The notes under the pieces were generated by a model that did no database searches, was not told where the DNA came from, and saw nothing but the letters and a program-made list of their open reading frames with translations. The position numbers and the translations under genes were made by a program. Below are positions 36,896-48,400 of a stretch of 64,000 nt of DNA, one piece after another; within the stretch, counting starts at the first letter, position 1; each line of letters starts with the position of its first letter. Source of the DNA: Ilex aquifolium (lineage: Eukaryota > Streptophyta > Magnoliopsida > Aquifoliales > Aquifoliaceae); contig OX637391.1 in assembly GCA_951799425.1 (NCBI GenBank), forward strand, positions 49,819,069 through 49,883,068, in the 5' to 3' direction.

Positions 36896-39790
36896 TAAAT
36901 TAAGGTAACTTATGAGTTGGAACCATCCACACACTAAATGACAAAAGGGTTATTTGGCAAACCTAGGATTATTCAAATTCATAGGCAAAGATTATAGGAG
37001 TTGTCTATGGTCCCCAAAAAATATGAGAATGTACTATATTTGTGGGTATTTTTATTACTATTATTAATATTTTTACTACTATTATAGTATAAAAGAAAAG
37101 TAATAAAAATAGTTACCATAACAGTAAGAAAATTATCTACAAATATAGTAAATCACCAACGAAAGTGACAATTTTTTTTTTACGAAAAAAAATAATAAAA
37201 ATAGTTGCTACAACAGTGATAAAACCACCTGCAACAGTGAAAAAAAATACTTATAAATATAGTAAATCAACAACAAAAGTGATAATTTTTTTTGTATCGA
37301 ATAAATATGGTAAAAATAGTTATCAAAATAGTAGTAAACATACTCATAAAAGTGGTAAATCACCCATAACAAGTGATAAACAAATTTTTTATTATAAAAT
37401 GACCTACAAAAATTTTAAAAACACCCATTAAATTAATAAATTTTGGAATTACATTACCGAATTTTTTTAATACCATACCCAAGTCCTAGATTATAAGAGG
37501 AAAATAAATGGTGGCGGCTCATTAACATGAATGTTGATTTCCGTGTTTCGAAAATATTTTGACCCGTTTCGAAAACAGAATGAAAAAAAAAAATTAAGAA
37601 TTATTTTTTTAAAATATTGGTCGAAATATACCAAAATATCTTGAAATACCTTAAAAATTCCAAAATAATTGTACAAATGCATTGAAATATAACAAAATAT
37701 TTTGAAACATTATGGAACACTATTAGAATTTCAATTACATTACTAATTCGTTTCGATTTCCTTGAAAACGGAAACGTTTCGAATGTTTCGACCATTTCAA
37801 AATAATATTTTAATCCTTGCTAACAATTATTACAACTTTTGATATCAAATAATGCCCATGTATAAATGGAACTTAAGAAAGATAAAGAAAAATATTATAA
37901 CTCTGGTAAGACTTAATCTCAGATTGTGTCAAAAAACAAATAAATCATGAAAATAACTCAAATAAATACATTTTTCGAAGAGCAATGGATCAATCTAAAT
38001 TAATTCTTAAAATAAAAGACTAGGAAAACAATTGTACTATTTGTACGATTTGATACAGATCATATCAAAAGACGACTAGAATTTAAGAAAGACGAAAAAA
38101 AATATTATAAGATTGGTAAGACTAAGATCTCAGATTACGTCGACACACAAATAAATTGTGAATAACTAAAATAAATTCATTTTTGATGATATCATTTTCA
38201 CACTTGATTGGTCAAATGTGTTGTTGGGTGGTACTGGTAGCTGCTGACAACTCAAACAATAGAAGAGTTTTGTTGTTTTTATTATAAATAAATAAATTAA
38301 TGGCCACTGGGAATAAATTCAATTTAATTTTGGAAATATTTAGGGCTACAAATACTTTGGGGAGGCCCTGTTTGGGGATGTATGGCACTTGATTGAAGCA
38401 ATCAATTAATAATATATAAAAAAAACACAAGTTGGTCTCAAACCTGACTTTACCTTTTTGTTTTCCCCAGGTCTGTTCTTGTAATAAATCCAACAACCAC
38501 ATGGGAAATTAAAAACAATTTAAATTGTTGCCTTCTAGGTGAGGTAGCTAGGTTGACCTCTTCTTTTCTACTTGTCTGCCAAATCTTTTTGTTTCTGTCG
38601 ATGAAAAAATATAATTTATAATATAAAAATATGATAGATTTTAATAAGTTTATTCGACAATTTCAAATAGATTCATTTATCAGTCACCAACATCTGTCTT
38701 AAAATTATTCAAATTATATTGTATTTTCAGATATGAGTTACTCCTAGTAATGATTTAAAACATAGAGATTGAATTTAAATCGTCCCTATTAAAGTATAAC
38801 TTGACTTGTTCTGAGTTACACTTTGTGATATTACAGAAAAATGATAGTCTCTCATGCCATCTTTCGCGACCTGTTATATACCCGAGAATGAATGAATTAT
38901 GATATAGTGTCGAATAAGCAGCAACTGCTCTAATTTGTTAAAAATGTATAAAAAAACTTTAAGTCACTGTTCTATTGTTAAATTATTTAATTAGAAATTG
39001 GTAAAAAGGTAAAAAAAAACATACTTTTTTTTATCGGTAGAGTCACCGGACGAACACCAACATGAAGAATTATTGAAGTTTCAATTAATATAAGTAAAGT
39101 CTCTAAAGATATGATAATTTACAAGAGATGTGAATGAAATTTTTCGTCCATCGAAGGAAGGGGAGACGCAGTCTCAATTACTCGGGACTACGTACCCCCA
39201 CAATTTTCATATTATGCGCGCTTACCTCAATGTCAGGATAGACAGGACACAATCCTTGAATTAATAAACCAGAAACTCATGGGCGTTTAGGCTTTCATCT
39301 TATGCTTTCAATGTGTCATGAGTGAGGTAAGAAGGAATGATCAAATGCACAAGATGAGTTGAAACTCAAGTTCACATTAGATATGTTGTTAGGTAATGGT
39401 TGTGGCCAATTATTCCTTTGAATACTTTTAGTAAAGGCAGATTTTGAGATTTTCTGTCCTTTGATATCGACTCTTTCAACCTTCTTTCTTCAATTTCTCA
39501 ATCCCCCTAACTTTTCTACATTCTAGATTGGAGGGCTCATTTGTTTATATGAATGACAAATCAAAATCTATTCCAACTTCTCTTTTGGAGGGAAAAAAGA
39601 GAGAGTAATGATATACTCATTAAAAAATGAGATTAAAAATAGAATCTATATATGATTAATAGTATTGTTGAAAACCGTTATGTGTCAGACGCTCACGTGA
39701 TGTGCTACAATTAATCCTAAATGGTAAATCGGTAAATGTTTCGGGTGAGAATTGACCATCGAGGTATTTTCACTGATGGAAAACCCAATA
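36896..39790. other. Intergenic with short tandem arrays
   Basis: At 37139-37390 about three diverged units of roughly 100 bp repeat (each with ATAGTAAATCA-CAAC followed by AAGTGA-AATTTTTT). Between 37520 and 37800 there are repeated GTTTCGAAA phrases. No gene or intact element could be supported. Confidence 0.45.
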
Positions 39791-39791
39791 A

Positions 39792-40013
39792 CGGTGATAC
39801 CACGTGATAATGTGATGTGGTATCACCTACCAATAATATTAAAACAAATAAACAAATGAATCCCACAAAAATTAATAATCAACTTGTCATGTAAGCAAAT
39901 AACTTTCTACTCTTTTTCCATGTAAGCCCAAGTGGGGTTCACCTTGCCCACTTAAGATTTTATTATTGGTTGGTGATACCAAATTATCAATGATGACATG
40001 GTATCACCGTTGT
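39792..40013. mobile_element. MITE with GGTGATACCA termini
   Basis: The ends are TAACGGTGATACCACGTGAT and, reversed, CAACGGTGATACCATGTCAT. A second inner pair, GGTATCACCTACCAATAATA and GGTATCACCAACCAATAATA, faces the same way, so each arm is itself partly palindromic. It is about 222 bp and non-coding. No target duplication could be assigned. Confidence 0.65.
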
Positions 40014-40794
40014 ATTTAATATTTACTCCATGGTCTAGGGGGCCATAGCCACCCAAATTTTGAAAAATTCCTCTAACACCCCATAAGTTTTGGAAAATCT
40101 TATGTTTCACTTCAAGTTATAAAAAGCCATACATATAGGCAATTTACTTGCTGAATTCAAAAAGACCAGTGATTTGTTATTTAATAGCCATATGGGAATA
40201 AATGGACGAGTGATGATTTTACTTGGAAAATATTTGATTGGACAAGTCGATTCGTCAAAGAAAATTGAAAAAGTAAGTTTTTTTGTTGATAAAATCGGAT
40301 TATACTTGATGATCTGTGTACATACTTGAATGGTCACTCAATCCATTAATAATTGGTATAGTGTCAGATGTCTTGGTACGAGGGCACGCCCTTAAATGGT
40401 TATAGTAGGCGAAATCTCTCGCCCATTTAATCATCCCGATATGTATGTTTGTTTGTTTCGGCTCGATTTATTATTCCAAGATTCGTTTATGACTTGATGG
40501 ACCACCCTTAGAAACTCCCAACAATCCTTTTCATTTTATGTACTATGGATTAAAAGTTTCTGAGGCTAAATGTAGAGAAGAATCAAATGGGTTTAAAGGA
40601 AAAAAACTAAAGTCAATGTGTGGAACACAGCTTGCAGTGAACAATGAACATGGCCTATTCTGATTCTCATGCATGCATATATGCATTAATGTCTCACAGT
40701 CACAGAAGAATCTAACAAATTTGGAAACCCACCTACCTTAATTGGGATGTGAAGATAATTTACTGCAAGTTCAAAATTTTCTTCTGTCAAGATA

Positions 40795-41212
40795 CAAATC
40801 ATCTTTTGTTCTTATACTTAAATCCAAAAATGGCTACTTCAAAGTGATTCTTATAATATTCGAATGATATAAATTCGAAAAAGATACAACCAATTAAAGC
40901 GAACAATAAGTAGGTCATGTTCGTGTGAACCATATATAACCGAAGCGGAAGAATATGGTACCAAAAAACAAAAAAAAATCGGTATTGTACCACCATTACA
41001 AATCATCTTTCTTCTTTGTTCTTAATACTTAAATCCAAAATGGCTACTACAAAGTGATTCTTATAATTTTCGATGTGATATAAATTCGAAAATGATACAA
41101 CCAAATAAAGCGAGCAATAAGTCGGTCGTGTTAGTGTGAACCACATATCAGCGAAGGAGAAGACTACGGTATCAAAAAAAAATAAAATATCAGTACCGTA
41201 CCACCATTACAA
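40795..41212. repeat. Tandem duplication, two units of about 204-213 bp
   Basis: Unit 1 (40795-40998) and unit 2 (40999-41212) both begin CAAATCATCTTT and contain ACTTAAATCCAAAA, TGGCTACT-CAAAGTGATTC, TTATAAT-TTCGA and GAACCA-ATAT, ending ACCACCATTA. They differ by scattered substitutions and small indels, so the duplication is not recent. No coding content is seen. Confidence 0.85.
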
Positions 41213-41990
41213 ATTTTGTGAGTTGTTTTTACAATTTTTGAAGGTTATTTATAACTTTAGTAGTAATTTATGATTGATCCTAACATCTAGGTATCGATAT
41301 CAAGTTACTACAAAAGTTATAATTTACCCAAAAAAAAGTTGTTATTTAAACCCTAAAAATTGTAATATGTGTGCATAAATTAAAAAACTTATTACCAAAT
41401 CTATGTAAGCATAATTCATCATTCATTACTTTTAAGAATTGGATCCTCTCAATTGAAGTTTCTTTCCTTTTTTGTTCGATTTTAGTACCCACCATTAGTT
41501 CATTGGATCCGACCTATGGTCCCATCATTAATGCATGGTTGGTAATTAAAATTCAAATTAAGGACATGGCAAAGCTAAAAAGGTGAGGCTGCTTAACCAT
41601 TGAAAATAAGTTAACCCCTTCTCCAATTTCGTAAGCATTTGAACATCTTTCAATTGTTTTTGGATGGTTAAAATGCATTCAGATTGACGTATTCAATAGA
41701 TTTGGATTTTGTTTTACAAGTTATTCAGATCCACCGATATAGACAGATCTTCGTCATTCAAAAAACGAATTAGTAGGAATGCTATGATTTTTTGTAAAAA
41801 TTGGATTAGAGAAACTTGAAATCTTCTTTGAGATGCTAATAATTCTGTAAAATGGCATCAAGTGACCCGACTCAACTGGATGTGATATAATTAGCTTTGA
41901 TTGCCTTCCCTCCTTTGAAACGCATCACAATAGGTTAGATCGAGTGTTCATAAACAACAATGACCTTTCTCCGGTCTACGTGGAGAAGGT
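41213..41990. other. Intergenic, no feature recognised
   Basis: AT-rich DNA; no repeat ends or coding motif seen. Confidence 0.5.
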
Positions 41991-41992
41991 AT

Positions 41993-42357
41993 GTACTGGA
42001 TTGATAATTGAGTCGAGATTTAGGAGCTTGTTTTTCTAAAAGAGCCTAAAAAAATTTTCAAGTTCGATTCGTTTAGAAAACGATTTAAACGAGCCGAGCC
42101 CAAAATGAGCCGAACCCGAGTAGCTCGACTATTTTACATATAAACGAGTTGAGTTTTACGAGTTCGAGCTGAGTCTTTTTAGATTCGTTTAAAAAATTGT
42201 TCAAGCTCGACTCGTTTTTGCACGAGCCAAGCTTTTTAGGCTTATTTTTCTAAACAAGCATAAAAAAATTGTTAGAACCCAGCTCGTTTTTACACGAGCC
42301 AAGCTTGAGTCGAATTCGAGCAGAGCCCGAGTAGTTCGGCTCAATTATCAGCCTTAG
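41993..42357. mobile_element. Probable hAT-type repeat rich in GAGCTCG phrases
   Basis: The left end contains TTGATAATTGAGTCGA. The right end, reversed, reads GGCTGATAATTGAGCCGAAC. The interior is full of ACGAGCC/GGCTCGT phrases. Flanks (GGTATGTAC and GGTACATG) are similar but do not form a clean duplication. It is an old non-autonomous element. Confidence 0.5.
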
Positions 42358-43419
42358 GTACATGGATGGAACACCTCACCCACCTCCTTCTCTCTCTTTT
42401 TTTTTTTGGTTTTTGGAGCCTGCCTCACCCACCTCCTTCTCTCACTTGGGTGACTAATCTTTTGGCTGTCATAAGCTACAACAATAGACAAGGGGGGAAA
42501 GAGCTTTACATGTAATGACTAATATAAACTTTTAACTACATCATTGGTTTGATTTTTCTAATCAGTCCCTTCAAAATGGGGGTAAGAGTACCTACCACTT
42601 ATCTCTTCCTCTACCAACTATAGACAGAAAGTGTGCGCCAACTACGACTTTTAACTGAACTAGATGTATGCGTTCCATGTACACTCAAATATTCCACGAA
42701 AATATCAACAGCCCTGTTGGGCTGTTTAAACAAAGAAAACCTACACAACCACAATGGATATGAAGTTCATACAAGTGTCTAGAACTAAATGATATTAGAA
42801 TATGCGACTTAAATCAATCTTGATGACACAATGGTGATCATCCTAGTCATTAATGATTAATTTATGGTGAAGAGTTGACTAATCTCGAAGAGAAAAAGAA
42901 AGGTAAGCAATTTGTTTTTTTTGTCTTGTTTTTTGGTTTTTTTTGGGGGGAGGGGGGCATTGAAGATGATAGTTGAATCACAAGTTTTTATTGAAGGAGG
43001 TGGGATTTGGGAAGGGGAACATCTCAACTTGGAGTTGAAAATAGGGTCAAATGATTCATACTATGAGTGGTTGTTTGAGATGGATAGGTGTTGGAAAAAA
43101 TGGTTTTAAATAATTGAGTTTTGAACAATTTTAGACTTAAATTTTATGTCTCAAAGTGACCCACTTGAATGGATGGAAAGAACTAAATTTAATGAAGAGT
43201 AGTGTATAAGACTTATCTCAGATTAGAAGAAGACCAAATTTTTGGTGAGTTAATATACTCTAGTAGGCTTCATGGGTCGGATCCCAAGGGTACCATGCTT
43301 TTGTGCGTGGAGCAAGCACGTACACAACTTTGGCTACCACACACGCACGTGCCACAATTCAACCCGGTCGGGCTTGGGCCTTAGGTAAAAAATATATTAT
43401 CTTTTTGGACAAAATTTAT
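42358..43419. other. Intergenic left of the large MULE
   Basis: CT-rich blocks at 42385-42410 and a T/G-rich run at 42917-42957. No gene or repeat with readable ends was recognised. Confidence 0.45.
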
Positions 43420-43940
43420 TGGGGAATTTAGAAGTCGCTACAAATTTTTAGACTTATTTAGGTAAAAATACAAAACAAAAACTTATTTGGGTAGAAGTGC
43501 ATTTTTTAAAAAAATACCGATATTGCCATTGGTAATTAGTTAAAAAATGGGAACCAATGGAATCCCATCCGTTTTTTTTGGCAAAAATAATGTAATGGGA
43601 GGGAAAAAGGGGATTTAATTATATTCTTCCATCTTCTTCGGCAGAGGGTTTGTATGCCTATTGGAATGCCAAAACTGTCATACCTGTGAGTGTTCTTCTT
43701 CTCTGTAAAAAATGTTTTCAGTTTAGTGTTCATCGTCCAAAAGGAGGAAGACTACATACTGTTTATCGACTTTATACAAGTGCATTGCGAGGTTTTTGAA
43801 TCGACTCCGACAATTTCTGAATCGTCGCATACGGACAACTCATTGTGAATCGTCTCCTACGAGTTCTTCTCCGGAAATTGCAGGTAACAATAGTGTTTGG
43901 GTTTTTTTTTCCGTTAATTAATTTCCTAATTTTCACAAGG

Positions 43941-44119
43941 GAAATGCTATTTGAACCTAATTTGGGGACCTAATCTAGGGACCTAATGATGTACAACCAT
44001 TGGATTGGTTGTGGGCTCCATCTAACATTGGAACTCACAACTAATCCAATGGTTACATTGAAGCCACATCATTAGGTCCCCATATTAGGTCCCCAAATAA
44101 GGTCCCTATAGCATTGCTC
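43941..44119. mobile_element. Mutator-like MITE of the AATGCTAT family, inside the MULE
   Basis: The ends are GAAATGCTATTTGAACC and, reversed, GAGCAATGCTATAGGGACC, each followed by ATTTGGGGACCTAAT. A perfect flanking repeat TTTTCACAAGG is present at 43930-43940 and 44120-44130. It is 179 bp and lies in what should be the first intron of the Ulp1-like gene. Confidence 0.83.
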
Positions 44120-44214
44120 TTTTCACAAGGTGTGTTGTTTGATTCTGGAAAAAAAACCTATTTTGGTGAATTGATAGTAACAAATTGCAGTTTTTTAAGT
44201 TACGATTAAGTAAC

Positions 44215-45426
44215 CTAATTTGTACAATCCTTGCATAACTGTTTTATGTAACTTTTTGTAATGACAAATAACAAACTATTAATATTCAAAAATTAATAGT
44301 TGATACTGTATTGACCTTACAATGTAGTTACAAATTTTATTGATGCTTACATAATATTCAATATTTACTTTAATGTTTTTATGTATCTAATTTGTGATTA
44401 CAAATTACAAACAGTTAATATCCACATATGAGTGATTGTAACTGTATTGGGTAACTATCTTGTGTATGAAATCATTCAACCCTGTTATATGTTTTTGGTA
44501 ACTGTATCTATTATATGTAGAGTAGTTGCGTTAAGTATATGTTACTTAATGGTTTAATGTTCAAAAATTGAATGAGTGTAACTGTATTGAGAAACTAATC
44601 TGTGTATCAAGTATTACATTATTATATATGCTATTGGTAACTGTAATTAGTATGTGTACTTGAGTTACTCTGTGCAATTGAGTTATGCTGCTCTTACAAA
44701 ATTAGGTGAATCTCATTCTATCAAATTAAACAGTTACCAATGTGTGGAATAATGGTTAGAGTAAAAATAAATATATCAGATATAACTGTATGATACCCTA
44801 ACGCTGTTAATTCAATTGACCTAATTTGTACAATCCTTGCATAAGTGTTTCATGTAACTTTTTGTAATGACAAATAACAAATTATTAATATTCAAAAATT
44901 AATAGTTGATACTGTATTGACCTTACAATGTAGTTACAAATTTTATTGCTGCTTACATAATATTCAATATTTACTTTAATATTTTTAAGTATCTAATTTG
45001 TGATTACAAATTACAAACAGTTAATATCCACAGATGAGTGATTGTAACTGTATTGGGTAACTATCTTGTGTATGAAATCATTCAACCCTGTTATATGTTT
45101 TTGGTAACTGTATATATTATATGTAGAGTAGTTGCGTTAAGTATATGTTACTTAATGGTTTAATGATCAAAAATTGAATGAGTGTAATTGTATTGAGACA
45201 CTAATCTGTGTATCAAGTATTACATTATTATATATGCTATTGGTAACTGTAATTAGTATGTGTACTTGAGTTACTCTGTGCAATTGAGTTATGCTGCTCT
45301 TACAAAATTAGGTGAATTTCATTCTAACAAATTAAACAGTTACCAATGTGTGGAATAATGGTTAGAGTAAAAATAAATATATCAGATATAACTGTATGAT
45401 ACCCTAACGCTGTTAATTCAATTGAC
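44215..45426 (+). repeat. Exact-period 606-bp tandem duplication upstream of the Ulp1-like gene
   Basis: Unit 1 is 44215-44820 and unit 2 is 44821-45426. Both start CTAATTTGTACAATCC and end TTAATTCAATTGAC, with only about ten scattered differences by eye. Each unit contains four or five GTAACTG motifs in plus orientation and one reversed. The second unit runs directly into the splice acceptor ACAG|GTC that precedes the start codon at 45432. A probable upstream donor is at 43885 (TTGCAG|GTAAC), so the duplication lies in a leader intron. Confidence 0.9.
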
Positions 45427-45431
45427 AGGTC

Positions 45432-48400
45432 ATGGCGAAAAAAAAAGCTTCACAAAACAGACCTGCTATAAGGGGCAGCAAAAAAATTCCACAGCAAGAG
45501 TCACAAGCAACAAATACGAAGGTCACTGGTGCAAAATACAACCCTCAATACAGATCAAATATGCTAGCTATCATCAGGGCAATTGAAGAACTTCATTTAA
45601 ATGATTATCACAAGACATCGTTGCAAAAGACCCCATTCTGGCTGCTTTTTGAATGTATAATTGACCAAACATTGGACAAAACATGGTGCCGTAAAAGTGA
45701 CAGCTGCATTCTTGAAATTCTATTATGTTTCAATTCAGATACTTCAAGATTCATTATCGGGAGAAAAAAATTGAGACTGCGACCTAATGATGTCACCCTA
45801 ATATTTGGCATACAAGATGGGTGTGAAAAGATTGATTGTACGATACATGGTAAATCAGTTACACCATTCACAGAACGCTGGTTCAAGAAGGATCGGAGGT
45901 TAACAGCAACGTTGATAAGAAGCAAGCTAAAACATGCGTCCGAGTTGGACAATGAGAATGGGTATGATGACTTGGCTAGATTGTTATGTTTGTATCTGTT
46001 GGCAACACTTTTCTTCCCAGTCACGGGGAACACAATGAGTTGGGGGTTGGTACCATATATTGAAAAGTTGGATGCATGTAGAAAATACAATTGGTCCGAA
46101 GCTATAACTGATACTCTAATTTCATCATTGAAGAAGAAGAAAGAAACGCCATCGGCTATAAATGGATGCGTCCTCCTAATACCAGTAAGTGTCTTAATAT
46201 ATCTGTTAATATATGTTTTTGAGTATTTCAATTACTTTGATAGCACCAAATATGATATAATAATCATAATGTTATATGTTGCAGTACTGGCTGTGTGAAC
46301 ACACCTCGATGTTAACTCCCAGCACTGAGAGGCCATTTCCTCGGTTCCTCAAATGGAACTTACCAAGTCTGAATAGAGCAATCAAGCAAAAATGTTTGGC
46401 AAAAATTATGGCAAGTGAGGTAAGTCTCAGTTCATAAATTATAATCCCAATAACTTGTAACTGTTTTGAAAATGCAACTATGTTAATGTTTGTTAATTAA
46501 ATTTATTTTTGTCCTCAGATCATGAAGCAAAGATTGAAGAGAACTAAGGAAGAGAAAATGTTTATATCATCGAAAAAGAAGGCAGTAAAAGAATTGAAAA
46601 AACCAATGGAGCAGGAGTTAGACGACAATGACAAACTTGACACAGAAAAAAATGGTGTTGGAAAGACATCAATTGGTGATGATGAATGTTCAAATGAAAT
46701 GGGACAATTGGATGACTTAGTTGAAATTAATGTTACCCAACCGACAGAAATACAGTCAAAAGAACAAGAGGTTTGGATTGACAGTGAAAAGGACAACATT
46801 ATGAGAGAGAGATGAATTTCAAAAGATTGTTGTTGAGTTGATTGTGAAGGACAAATTAAACCAAGAAAAAATTGCCGAGTTGGCCAATGAGAATGCAACG
46901 TTGAAAAGACACATGCAAGACAGTGTTGACATGGGGCATCACAAGGTATATATAAAAATAACTGTTATAATGTATATGAGAATCTTTTGCATAGTATTGT
47001 GAGCCCTTTTAAGTGTGTATCTATATTATACCTAAATATTGTAACTGTTTCAGCCCTGTGTTGTATAACTGTATTTGGATTAACATGTTAACTGTATGGT
47101 TCAATAATTTAGCTACCTGTTACATGTTAACTGCTTGTTGAAGCCCCGCTCTGTTTTATATTATAGATGTGGTGCAATCCTTTTTGAACATATTTGATTA
47201 ACTTTTTTTTAGTCTTAACGATTTGTCATGGTGTAACTATTCTACTATCTTATATAGTTTAACTTTATGATGTAACTGTTTTGTACAACTGTATTAGATA
47301 ACAAAGTTACATACACAACAGTTACCCATATATGAATAGAAATATTTGAGATGCATATGGATGTTTTTGGGGATGAATATACAATTGGTTGACTAAGTTG
47401 AAGTTGATGACTGTATCTATACTATACATGAATGGTGTAACTGTTTCTGTATACTTACTTGCAGGTTAAAGTGCATCTATTTGGTGCTCATGTTTGAGTA
47501 ACTGTTTGAGCCCTGTGTAACTTTTATGATGTAACTGTTTGTTGTACTTGTTATGTAACTGTTTTGGTTAATTGTATAATGTATTAGTTAACTGGTATTT
47601 TCATAATGAATTCATGCAGCAAGCTGAAGTGCAAGGGGACATTCCATCCGAAGATAATGTTCAATCATCACAGATTATAGTTTCCATGTTGCAATTAGTT
47701 GACAGAGACACAAAAATTGGCCAACTTGAGACATTGGTTCATACGATGCATAATGAAAAAGACGCAATTGAGGCTGAAAATGTGACATTAAAAGAGAATG
47801 TCATAGTACTAGAAGTTGAAAATACAGAATTAATAGATCAAATAAATGAGTTGACAGTTCACAGCATCACCCAGAATCTGAATACCATCGAGCCTAGTGA
47901 CAGTGCAAAAATTGGTCAAACTTCAATGGTTCGAAAGCTGAAGACCAAAGAGAGAAAGAGAAAAATATATGAGGATTACGAGTATGGCAATAAGAAAAAG
48001 GGCAAGGGACACATTGAGGGGTCACAGTCAATTATCACCCTCGAGGATGAAGCAGACAAGATCAGTGCGGCGAAAGAACAAGCGAAAATCGATAAGGAAA
48101 TTGCAAGGTTATGGAACATTTGTCAGAAAACGAATCGGCCTATCTATGATCAATTACAACAAATCAATGATATAGAAGGACCAACGTAAGTATATTATAT
48201 ATTATAACATTTATGTATTATGCTACTGATTTTTCATTGAAATACATGAAATTACTCACTATACTTTTATTAAAAAATATGAACTTACCTTATATGACTG
48301 TGCTCTGACCATATAGGACACCCATTTGGTCCGGTGTTTCAATTGGAAACTACATAAATGTTGTAGACACATTGAAACTGGTTGGAGGATGTGAACTGTA

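Noticed and set aside
37139-37390. Possible CRISPR-like or satellite array
   Set aside because: Units are few, diverged and without regular spacers; it is a simple degenerate tandem repeat in plant nuclear DNA.
45608-46231. 207-codon open frame on the minus strand
   Set aside because: It lies antisense to exon 1 of the Ulp1-like gene, whose plus-strand frame has family motifs and matching splice sites.
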